Assembly (NCBI GenBank): GCA_902476875.1
Contig: CABSFC010000029.1
Location: 1-26,872 of the forward strand
From: an uncultured Oscillibacter sp.
GTDB taxonomy: Bacteria; Bacillota; Clostridia; Oscillospirales; Oscillospiraceae
Direction of reading: 5' to 3'
DNA length: 26,872 nt
Below the pieces are notes generated by a model that was not told the DNA's origin, did no database searches, and saw only the letters and a list, made by a program, of their open reading frames with translations. Made by a program: the position numbers and the translations under genes. Below are positions 14,176 through 20,877 of the stretch, piece after piece. Within the stretch, counting starts at the first letter, position 1. Every line of letters starts with the position of its first letter.

Positions 14176-14724
14176 TCAGGCCGCGACGGGCAGACACCCG
14201 GCCATCAGCAGCTCCGTGGCCCGCAGGATGTAGTGGACATCCCGCCGCAGGTCGGAGGGGTTAGACATGTACTGGCAGTGCAGCTCCTCGATGGCGGTGG
14301 CGAGGTCCTGGCAGGCGGCCCCGCGCCACAGGGCCCGGTGGGCCAGATAGGCCGCCAGATACTGCCGTAGCTGGGTCTCGTAGCGGTGGTGGTCCATCAG
14401 GCCGTCGGGGAAGTCCTCGTTGTGGGGATATGTGAACGCGTCCGCCAGGTAGTGGGTCAGCTTGCCCAAGGTGTAGTACTGCCACATGGTCCAGCGGGAG
14501 CGCCGCTGGAGTTTTGCAATGTGGGCGTTGATGTAGCGCCGGGAGTTGGTGTAGTTGTGGCCGCAGAGCTTATAGGCCCGCAGGGAGCCCTTCAGGTAGC
14601 TCAGCGGATTGCAGTCCGGCTGAAAGGAGCCGAACAGGAAAGCGAGTTCAAAGCGTCTGGCCCCAAAACCCTCCTCGCCGCGAAGCAGGGCGGATGCCAG
14701 CAGCGTGTGGCTGCGTTTTTGCAT
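14176..14724 (-). CDS. Zinc-dependent phospholipase C family protein
   Basis: A 182-residue protein of the zinc-dependent phospholipase C/S1-P1-like fold. Metal-ligand candidates fall in family order: His6, Asp37 (in FGSFQPD), His56, His91 and Asp95 (in THYLADAF), His101 (in YPHN), then His112 and Glu116 (in DHHRYE). The HxxxD...H...HxxxE spacing is diagnostic. Unlike the secreted clostridial toxins it has no signal peptide and no mature N-terminal Trp, so it probably acts in the cytoplasm. Its substrate is unknown. The ATG at 14724 is preceded by GGAGGT; it has its own promoter and sits between the aro leader and lrgA. Confidence 0.8.
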   Translation of the reverse strand: MQKRSHTLLASALLRGEEGFGARRFELAFLFGSFQPDCNPLSYLKGSLRAYKLCGHNYTNSRRYINAHIAKLQRRSRWTMWQYYTLGKLTHYLADAFTYPHNEDFPDGLMDHHRYETQLRQYLAAYLAHRALWRGAACQDLATAIEELHCQYMSNPSDLRRDVHYILRATELLMAGCLPVAA

Positions 14725-14755
14725 GGTAGTACCTCCGGGCCGAAATTCAAAAAAC

Positions 14756-14784
14756 AGTATATCATGGAGCGGACCGGGGGGCAA
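14756..14784 (-). promoter_or_regulatory. Promoter of the phospholipase C-like gene
   Basis: TTGCCC (14784-14779) and TATACT (14761-14756) are 17 bases apart, 31 bases upstream of the start codon. Confidence 0.65.
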
Positions 14785-14912
14785 GCGAAAAAGCGCAAAA
14801 AAATTATAAAATACATGGAAGTTTCCGGAAGTTTTATCAAAACCGGGGCGTTTGAGGACCCATTGTATCCGCCAAAAACCGGGAGGGAAGGGGAATTCTC
14901 CCGCTGATCTGG

Positions 14913-14941
14913 TTGACTTCCGGGGGCGAAGCCTCTAAAAT
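14913..14941 (+). promoter_or_regulatory. Promoter of lrgAB
   Basis: TTGACT (14913-14918) and TAAAAT (14936-14941) are separated by 17 bases, five of six matches each. The near-palindrome GGGGAATTCTCCC (14890-14902) lies just upstream and may be an operator. The promoter shows that a TTG at 14913 cannot be the lrgA start. The rest of the gap from 14725 holds only the two divergent promoters. Confidence 0.75.
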
Positions 14942-14972
14942 AGGGACCAACTACACAAAAGAGGGCGGTTTT

Positions 14973-15341
14973 TTGAAAATTTTGCTTCAGATCGGTATTG
15001 TGTTCGGCCTGTACTGGATCAGCCAGTGCGTCGAGGCGGCGCTTCCCTTCCCGTTTCCCGCCAGCGTCATCAGCCTGCTTCTACTGCTGGCGCTGCTGGC
15101 GCTGCGGGTCATCAAAGTGGACCACATCCGGGAAAAGGCGGACTTTCTGCTGGGGAACCTGGCGTTTTTCTTTGTCCCGGTGTCCGTCAGCATCATGAAC
15201 TACGCGGGCCTCATCTGGGAACACGCGGTTGCGTTTTTCACCATCTGCGCGGTCTCCCTGGTGTTGACCTTCGCCGTCACGGTGACGGTGGTTCGGGCGA
15301 CCAGCCGGCTGCTGGAAAAGCGGAAGGAGGCGGCGGAATGA
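14973..15341 (+). CDS. lrgA: CidA/LrgA family membrane protein
   Basis: A 122-residue protein with four predicted membrane helices: about residues 3-22, 25-45 (with PFPASVISLLLLLALLAL), 62-80 and 86-108. A basic cytoplasmic tail (RLLEKRKEAAE) follows. The PFPASVI...LL segment and the IREKADFLLGNLAFFFVP region are typical of CidA/LrgA holin-like proteins. In Bacillus the homologous pair PftAB moves pyruvate, and in Staphylococcus LrgAB is linked to autolysis and overflow metabolism. I start at the TTG at 14973, which follows GAGGGCGG; the longer frame would begin inside the promoter. Its stop overlaps lrgB by ATGA. Confidence 0.85.
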   Translation: MKILLQIGIVFGLYWISQCVEAALPFPFPASVISLLLLLALLALRVIKVDHIREKADFLLGNLAFFFVPVSVSIMNYAGLIWEHAVAFFTICAVSLVLTFAVTVTVVRATSRLLEKRKEAAE

Positions 15342-16027
15342 GCGCGTTGGCGGAATCCCCCTTTTTCGGCATCGCCCTGACGGTCGCGGCCTATTGGGCG
15401 GGCACGAAGATCCAGAAAAAGACGGGCCTGGTGATCTGCAACAACATCATCATCGCCGTGGCGCTGCTGATCGCGGTGTTGACGGTCTTCCACATCCCCT
15501 ATGAGGCCTATTACCAGGGCGGCGGAATCATCAACATGCTGCTGGGCCCGGCCACAGCCTGCATGGCGGTGACGATCTACGCCAAGCGGGACCTTTTGAA
15601 AAAGAACTGGCTGCCGGTTCTGCTGGGGTGCCTGGCGGGGGTGGTTACGTCCGTGGGCAGTATTCTGGTGATGTGCAGGCTCTTCGGCCTGGACGCGGCC
15701 ATGACGGCATCCCTGCTGCCCAAATCCGTCACCACGCCCATCGCCTCCGCCGTGTCGGAGAGCCACGGCGGCATCGTGTCCATCACGGTGGCGGCGGTGA
15801 TCTTCACCGGTATCCTGGGCAACCTGCTGGCGCCCTTCCTGGTGAAGCTGTTCCGTGTCAGGGACCCGCTGGCGGCGGGCCTGGGCATCGGCGCGTGCAG
15901 CCACGCCGTTGGCACCGCCAAGGCCCTGGAGCTGGGGGAGACGGAGGGCGCCATGAGCGGCCTTGCCATCGGCGTGTGCGGCATCATCACCGCCGTCCTG
16001 GCCCTGGGTTTCGACTGGCTGCTGTAG
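15338..16027 (+). CDS. lrgB: LrgB family membrane protein
   Basis: A 229-residue polytopic partner of LrgA. The conserved LrgB core is visible as LLGPATACMAVTIYAKRDLLKKN, LLPKSVTTPIASAVSESHGG and GIGACSHAVGTAKALELGETEGAMSGLA. Several hydrophobic helices surround these. The ATG overlaps the lrgA stop (ATGA), indicating coupled translation and a fixed stoichiometry. Family knowledge suggests pyruvate or other small-acid facilitation, or control of murein hydrolase activity; the sequence alone cannot choose. Confidence 0.9.
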   Translation: MSALAESPFFGIALTVAAYWAGTKIQKKTGLVICNNIIIAVALLIAVLTVFHIPYEAYYQGGGIINMLLGPATACMAVTIYAKRDLLKKNWLPVLLGCLAGVVTSVGSILVMCRLFGLDAAMTASLLPKSVTTPIASAVSESHGGIVSITVAAVIFTGILGNLLAPFLVKLFRVRDPLAAGLGIGACSHAVGTAKALELGETEGAMSGLAIGVCGIITAVLALGFDWLL

Positions 16028-16045
16028 ACGGTTTGGACAGGGGGC

Positions 16046-16118
16046 GGCCCCGCTGCGGGGAAACGCAGCGGGGCCAGAAGAAAGAGGGGAACATATGGTT
16101 CCGGCTTGGGCCGGACCC
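16046..16118 (+). other. Two GC-rich hairpins after lrgB
   Basis: GGCCCCGCTGCG (16046-16057) pairs perfectly with CGCAGCGGGGCC (16064-16075) but has no T-run. A second stem, 16097-16105 with 16110-16118, has one mismatch and is followed by TATAAAAAG. They may protect the 3' end of lrgAB mRNA. Confidence 0.5.
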
Positions 16119-16120
16119 TA

Positions 16121-16171
16121 TAAAAAGAGAAGCGCAATGGAAAGCTCGACGCCCCATTGCGCTTTCTTTTT
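16121..16171. terminator. Bidirectional terminator between lrgB and glnN
   Basis: AAGCGCAATGG (16130-16140) and CCATTGCGCTT (16154-16164) form a perfect 11-bp stem. T-rich tracts follow on both strands (TTTCTTTTTAT on plus, CTCTTTTTAT on minus), so it can end both convergent transcripts. Confidence 0.85.
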
Positions 16172-16192
16172 ATCGAGTGAGGGGTCCTCCGG

Positions 16193-18280
16193 TCACACGG
16201 AGAACAGCAGGTCGGAGTAGACGGGGAAGGGCCAGTACTCGGCGGCGGTGATGGTCTCCAGCTTGTCGGCGGCCTCCCGGGCTTTGGCCATGTCGGCGAT
16301 AATGGTGTCGTGGCTGTAGGCCATGGCTTTCTTGGGGTCGGCGGGGGTCTTGGACAGGTCCTTTTCCAGCTTGTCGCAGGCAGTCAGCAGGGCGTCGGTC
16401 AGCTTGCCGATCTCCTTGGCGGTGGTGGTCTCGTACTTGCAGGCAACGCCTAGGGCGTCCTTGCTGGCGGCGCGCTCGCACAGATCGGTGGCGTAGCCGG
16501 AGACGGCGGGCAGGATATCGTGGCGGATCATATCCACCATGGTGTGCCCCTCGATGGCGATGACCGTGGTGTAGTTCTCGATGTGGATCTCCGCCCGGGC
16601 GTTGATCTCCTCCTTGGTGTAGATGCCGTGCTTGACGAACAGGTCCACGTTCTTCTTGGCGGTGTACATGGGCAGGGCGTCGGCGGTGGAGGTCAGGTTG
16701 CACAGGCCCCGCTTCTCCGCCTCGGCGATCCAGGCGTCGTCGTAGCCGTTGCCGTTGAAGATGATGCGCTGATGCTCGGTGAAGACCCGCTTGATCAGCT
16801 TCTGCAGGTCGGCCTGGAAGTCCTTGGACTGTTCCAGCTCGTCGGCGAACTGCTTCAGCTCCTCGGCCATGATGGTGTTCAGGGCGATGTTGGGGCCGGA
16901 GATGGACTGAGAGGAGCCCAGCATACGGAACTCAAACTTGTTGCCGGTGAAAGCCATGGGAGAGGTGCGGTTGCGGTCGGTGTTGTCCTGGGGGATGGCG
17001 GGCAGCACGTCCACGCCGATCTCCAGGGTGCGCTTGCCGGAGTCCTTGTGCTCGGTGCCCTTGATGATGGACTCCACCACGTCGTTCAGCTCGTCGCCCA
17101 GGAAGATGGAGATGACGGCCGGGGGAGCCTCCTGGGCGCCCAAGCGGTGGTCATTGCCCGGGAAAGCCACGGTGGCCCGCAGGAAGTCCTGATACTCGTC
17201 CACGCCCTTAACGAAAGCGGCCAGGAACAGCAGGAACTGGGCGTTCTGGCTGGGGGTGGAGCCGGGCTTGAACAGGTTCTTGCCGGTGTCGGTGCCCAGG
17301 GACCAGTTGTCGTGCTTGCCGGAGCCGTTGACGCCGGCGAAGGGCTTCTCATGCAGCAGGCAGACCAGACCATGGCGGTCGGCGACCTTCTTCATCATCT
17401 CCATGGCCAGCTGGTTGTGGTCACAGGCGGTGTTGGCGTCGGAGAAAATGGGGGCCATCTCATGCTGGGAGGGGGCCACCTCGTTGTGCTTGGTCTTGCT
17501 GAGGACGCCCAGGGCCCACAGGGTTTCATCCAGGTCCTTCATGTAGGCGGCGACCCGGGGCTTGATGGCGCCAAAGTAGTGGTCCTCCAGCTCCTGGCCG
17601 CGGGGCGGCTTGGCGCCGAACAGGGTGCGGCCGGTCATCCGCAGGTCCCGGCGCTTGGCGTACAGATCCTTGTCGATCAGGAAGTACTCCTGCTCAGGGC
17701 CGACGGAGGCGGTGACCCGCTTGGTCTCGGTGTCGCCGAACAGCCGCAGGATGCGGATGGCCTGACGGGAGACCTCGTCCATGGAGCGCAGCAGGGGGGT
17801 CTTCTTATCCAGCGCGTGGCCGGAGTAGGAGCAGAAGATGGTGGGGATGCACAGGGAGCCCTCCTTGATGAAAGCGAAGGAGGTGGGGTCCCAGGCGGTG
17901 TAGCCCCGGGCCTCGAAGGTGGCGCGCAGGCCGCCGGAGGGGAAGGAGGAGGCGTCGGGCTCGCCCCGGACCAGCTCCTTGCCGGAGAACTCCATGATAA
18001 TCTTGCCGCCGCCCACGGGGGCGATGAAGCTGTCGTGCTTCTCGGCGGTGACGCCGGTCATGGGCTGGAACCAGTGGGTGAAATGGGTGGCGCCCTTTTC
18101 CACGGCCCACTGCTTCATGGCCTCGGCGATCTCGTTGGCGGTGGAGATGTCCAGAGAAGTGCCCTCGGTGACGCACTTCTTCCAGGCGCCGTAGGACGCG
18201 GCGGAGAGGCGCTCCTTCATGGTCTCCTCGTTGAAAACCATGCTGCCGAACAGCTCGGGGAGTTTCATAGCTGTGCTCAT
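16193..18280 (-). CDS. glnN: Type III glutamine synthetase
   Basis: A 695-residue GSIII, which makes glutamine from glutamate, ammonia and ATP. Length is typical of the large GSIII class. Landmarks are LPELFGSMVFNEETM at the N-terminus, THWFQPMTG, the active-site GPEQEYFLID, NEVAPSQHEMAP, the ATP/metal-loop NGSGKHDNWSL and the FRMLGSSQSISGPN region. The C-terminal part is helical. The start is the ATG at 18280, 9 bases from AGGAGG; the ATG at 18289 abuts that site and is unlikely. It lies just downstream of asnB on the same strand, so a glutamine maker and a glutamine user are adjacent. Confidence 0.96.
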   Translation of the reverse strand: MSTAMKLPELFGSMVFNEETMKERLSAASYGAWKKCVTEGTSLDISTANEIAEAMKQWAVEKGATHFTHWFQPMTGVTAEKHDSFIAPVGGGKIIMEFSGKELVRGEPDASSFPSGGLRATFEARGYTAWDPTSFAFIKEGSLCIPTIFCSYSGHALDKKTPLLRSMDEVSRQAIRILRLFGDTETKRVTASVGPEQEYFLIDKDLYAKRRDLRMTGRTLFGAKPPRGQELEDHYFGAIKPRVAAYMKDLDETLWALGVLSKTKHNEVAPSQHEMAPIFSDANTACDHNQLAMEMMKKVADRHGLVCLLHEKPFAGVNGSGKHDNWSLGTDTGKNLFKPGSTPSQNAQFLLFLAAFVKGVDEYQDFLRATVAFPGNDHRLGAQEAPPAVISIFLGDELNDVVESIIKGTEHKDSGKRTLEIGVDVLPAIPQDNTDRNRTSPMAFTGNKFEFRMLGSSQSISGPNIALNTIMAEELKQFADELEQSKDFQADLQKLIKRVFTEHQRIIFNGNGYDDAWIAEAEKRGLCNLTSTADALPMYTAKKNVDLFVKHGIYTKEEINARAEIHIENYTTVIAIEGHTMVDMIRHDILPAVSGYATDLCERAASKDALGVACKYETTTAKEIGKLTDALLTACDKLEKDLSKTPADPKKAMAYSHDTIIADMAKAREAADKLETITAAEYWPFPVYSDLLFSV

Positions 18281-18310
18281 ACGTTTCATCCTCCTATATT
18301 TCTATTCAGA

Positions 18311-18338
18311 ATCGTACCATAAAACATTGCGGATGCAA
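18311..18338 (-). promoter_or_regulatory. Promoter of glnN
   Basis: TTGCAT (18338-18333) and TACGAT (18316-18311) are 16 bases apart, and TGG just before the -10 makes it an extended -10 promoter. It lies 30 bases upstream of the glnN start. No strong terminator separates it from asnB, so read-through is possible. Confidence 0.55.
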
Positions 18339-18367
18339 ATAGGTAATACTTCTAAAAATTGGGCCGC

Positions 18368-19951
18368 TTACTGGCCGCTGGCACCGTAGTTTGCCAAAAC
18401 ACGGGCGGAGGGATCGTCCACGTTGCAGCCCTCCCACGCCTTGTTGGGCATCCAGAAGTCCGCGATCATCTTTGCCTGACCGGGGTAGTGCTTCTCAAAG
18501 ATCTCCCGGTACAGCAGGCTCTCCTTGGTGAAGGGGGTGCCGTAGTCGTACTTGCGGCGCAGGGTCTCGAACTCCTCGTCGGTGTACTTCTCCTCGGCGT
18601 AGGCCTTGAGATCGTCCACCATGGAGTGGCCCACGGCGTCGGAGAAAGCGGCTTTCTGGCGCCACAGGATGTCGTCCGGCAGCAGGTGGTCTTTCTCAAA
18701 AGCGTGGCGCAGCAGGTACTTGCCCATATCGTAGGTGTTCAGCTTCAGCCTGGGATCGATGCTCATGACGTATTTCACAAAATCCAGGTCGCCGAAGGGG
18801 ACCCGGGCCTCCAGGGAGTTGACGGAGATGCAGCGGTCCGCGCGCAGCACGTCGTACATGTGCAGCTCGTCGACGCGCTTCTTGGACTCCCGCTGGAAAG
18901 CCTCGGCGCTGGGGGCGAAGTCGGTGTACTTGTAGCCGAACAGCTCGTCGCTGATCTCGCCGGTCAGCAGCACCCGGATGTCGGTCTGCTCGTGGATGGC
19001 CTTGCAGCAAAGGTACATGCCCATGCTGGCCCGGATGGTGGTGATGTCCCAGGTACCCAGCATGGCGATGACCTCCTCCAGGGAGTCCAGCACCTGCTGG
19101 CGGGTCATATAGACCTCGGTGTGGTCGGCGCCGATGTAGTCGGCGACTTCTTTGGCATATTTCAGGTCGATGGCGTCTTTGTCCATGCCGATGGCAAAGG
19201 TGCGGATCTTCTTGCCCAGCACGATGGAACTGATGGCGCACACCAGGCTGGAGTCCAGGCCGCCGGAGAGCAGAAAGCCCAGGGGCGCGTCGGCGTCCAG
19301 CCGCTTGTCGACGCCGGCGATGAGCTTGTCGCGGATATGCTTGCAGGCGGTCTCCAGGTCGTCGCTGGAGTAAGTCCCCACGGTGGTCAGGTCGGCGTAG
19401 CGGACGAACTGGCCGTAGGCGTAGTAGTGGCCCGGCGGGAAGGGGCAGACCTCGTCGCACAATCCGACCAGGTTCTTGGCCTCGCTGGCGAAGACGATGG
19501 CGCCGGCCTTATCGTAGCCGTAGAACAGCGGGCGGATGCCGATGGGGTCGCGGGCGGCGATGAGGGAGTCGGTCTTGGAGTCGTAGATGATCAGGGCGAA
19601 CTCCGCGTCCAGCCGGGAGAACATGCTCAGGCCGTACTCGTGGAACAGGGGCAGCAGGATCTCGCAGTCGCTGCCGCTTTTGAACTGGTAGCCTTTCTCC
19701 GCCAGCTGCCGCTTCAGAGGACGGAAGCCGTAGATCTCGCCGTTGCAGACCACATAGTCGCCCTCCAGCTCAAAGGGCTGCATACCGGCCTCCGTCAGGC
19801 CCATGATGGCCAGACGGTGGAAGCACAGCCAGCCGGACGGGGTCTCGATGACGCGGCTCATGTCGGGGCCGCGGGACACGGTGCGGTCGAAATAGGGAAG
19901 AAGTTCCTCCTTCGACAGTGTTTTCTTGGAAAATCCCATGATCGCGCACAT
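18368..19951 (-). CDS. asnB: Glutamine-hydrolysing asparagine synthase B
   Basis: A 527-residue class B asparagine synthetase making Asn from Asp, ATP and glutamine nitrogen. The start is fixed at the ATG at 19951 because the next residue is the catalytic nucleophile Cys (MCAIMGF), exposed after Met removal; GGAGGTG lies upstream. The glutaminase domain (1 to about 190) shows SRGPD, FHRLAIMGL and CNGEIYGF. The synthetase domain carries the PP-loop LSGGLDSSLV, LTGEISDELFGY and LEARVPFGDLDFV. Expression is controlled by an Asn-type T-box leader immediately upstream. Confidence 0.96.
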   Translation of the reverse strand: MCAIMGFSKKTLSKEELLPYFDRTVSRGPDMSRVIETPSGWLCFHRLAIMGLTEAGMQPFELEGDYVVCNGEIYGFRPLKRQLAEKGYQFKSGSDCEILLPLFHEYGLSMFSRLDAEFALIIYDSKTDSLIAARDPIGIRPLFYGYDKAGAIVFASEAKNLVGLCDEVCPFPPGHYYAYGQFVRYADLTTVGTYSSDDLETACKHIRDKLIAGVDKRLDADAPLGFLLSGGLDSSLVCAISSIVLGKKIRTFAIGMDKDAIDLKYAKEVADYIGADHTEVYMTRQQVLDSLEEVIAMLGTWDITTIRASMGMYLCCKAIHEQTDIRVLLTGEISDELFGYKYTDFAPSAEAFQRESKKRVDELHMYDVLRADRCISVNSLEARVPFGDLDFVKYVMSIDPRLKLNTYDMGKYLLRHAFEKDHLLPDDILWRQKAAFSDAVGHSMVDDLKAYAEEKYTDEEFETLRRKYDYGTPFTKESLLYREIFEKHYPGQAKMIADFWMPNKAWEGCNVDDPSARVLANYGASGQ

Positions 19952-19993
19952 AATAAAAAGCACCTCCGAAAATTCTGTTATGTCCCACATAAC

Positions 19994-20280
19994 AAAAAAC
20001 GCAGCTACATCCTAAAATTTTAGGACGAATAGCTGCTATCCGCGGTGCCACCTAATTTACCTCCCCCCCTAGCGGGGGCGGTCACCTTCAAGGCTCTAAC
20101 AAGCCCGTGTGATGTAACGATCACAACTCGTCGCACTTACTGGCGGGGACCCGCGTTCAGATTGCAGCTACGGAGTGTTCTTCACGCAGATTCCTTGGTA
20201 CGGGGTTCCCACTGTCCCCCGCTCACTGAACCGAACTTCTGCGGTACTTTTCTCCATCAACGCCGTTGTCGATGTTTGAT
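19994..20280 (-). promoter_or_regulatory. T-box riboswitch, Asn specifier, with terminator
   Basis: The conserved T-box AGGTGGCACCGCG is at 20053-20041. Its UGGC matches the acceptor end of a tRNA with discriminator G, as expected for tRNA-Asn. Stem I spans roughly 20280-20160, and GAAGAACACTCC (around 20181-20170) presents AAC (20179-20177) as specifier. The terminator is GCAGCTA (20036-20030) with TAGCTGC (20007-20001), an inner TCCTAAAATTTTAGGA stem, and six T at 19999-19994. Uncharged tRNA-Asn should stabilise the antiterminator and turn on asnB. Confidence 0.88.
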
Positions 20281-20290
20281 TGATGTGAGT

Positions 20291-20320
20291 AGTCTAACAT
20301 CCGGACACGTTGTATGTCAA
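20291..20320 (-). promoter_or_regulatory. Promoter of the T-box-asnB transcript
   Basis: A perfect TTGACA (20320-20315) is followed after 18 bases by TAGACT (20296-20291), just upstream of Stem I of the T-box. Confidence 0.65.
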
Positions 20321-20391
20321 CGTCAAATTTCACAAAATAAAGGGCTGGCCCCGGAAAAACTTTTGTGCGCGCCGGAAGCACATAAACGGAT

Positions 20392-20418
20392 AAAAAGGAC
20401 GCCCCGCCGGGGGCGTCC
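20392..20418 (-). terminator. Intrinsic terminator of spoVT
   Basis: On the minus strand GGACGCCCC and GGGGCGTCC (20418-20410 and 20405-20397) form a 9-bp stem with a 4-base loop and five T, a few bases past the spoVT stop. It is evidently the native spoVT terminator. Confidence 0.88.
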
Positions 20419-20424
20419 CTCTGG

Positions 20425-20877
20425 TCAGCCCTCCATATGGCGGCCCAGAAAGGCCGCGATGGTCTGGGCCAGCTTGAATTCCGCGTCGCCGGTGATCAGG
20501 CCAGGGGTCGTGCCCACAAACAGCACCAGCCCCAGCAGGTCCCCCTCCGCCAGAATGGGGGCCGCCACGTTGGTCATCAGCTTGTCGCTGCTGTCGGAGA
20601 CGGGGATGGACTGGCCCTCGCCGGTGTACTGGTAGATGCGGCGGCTCTCCATGATCTGCTCCAGCTCGGGGGTGATGCGCTTGCCCATCAGCTCCCGCTT
20701 GCCGCCGCCGGCCACGGCGATGACCGTGTCCCGGTCCGTCACCGCGCAGATGCTGCCGGTGGAGCGGCTCATGGTCTCGCACAGCTGGGACGCGAAGTCC
20801 TCCACGCCGCCCAACAGGGAGTATTTTTTAAAGATGACCTCGCCGTCCCTGCTGGTGTAGATCTCCAGGGGGTCGCC
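20425..20877 (-). pseudogene. spoVT: spoVT 3' portion (150 codons), separated from its 5' end
   Basis: From GDPLEIYTSRDGEVIFKKYS onward the sequence is SpoVT: the last half of the AbrB-type DNA-binding domain, then a GAF-like domain with AVTDRDTVIAVAGGGK, VAAPILAEGDLLG and the ending AAFLGRHMEG. B. subtilis SpoVT has 178 residues and its GDPLEI begins at residue 31, so 150 residues here equal the whole protein minus the first 30. SpoVT is a forespore transcription regulator. The N-terminal AbrB strand that starts the DNA-binding swapped-hairpin is absent; upstream sequence is serine recombinase in the same frame. The native terminator is intact. Confidence 0.88.

Noticed and set aside
14913..14972. 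Upstream TTG start for lrgA
   Set aside because: The codon is part of the -35 box of the lrgAB promoter, so it would not be in the transcript.
16520..18322. 600-codon open frame antisense to glnN
   Set aside because: Repetitive Gly/Val/Leu/Gln composition with no domain; the glutamine synthetase on the other strand is unambiguous.
20425..20877. Programmed excision during sporulation, like skin in sigK
   Set aside because: Not asserted: SpoVT acts in the forespore, where excision would be inherited, and the far element end is not visible. Kept only as a testable possibility.
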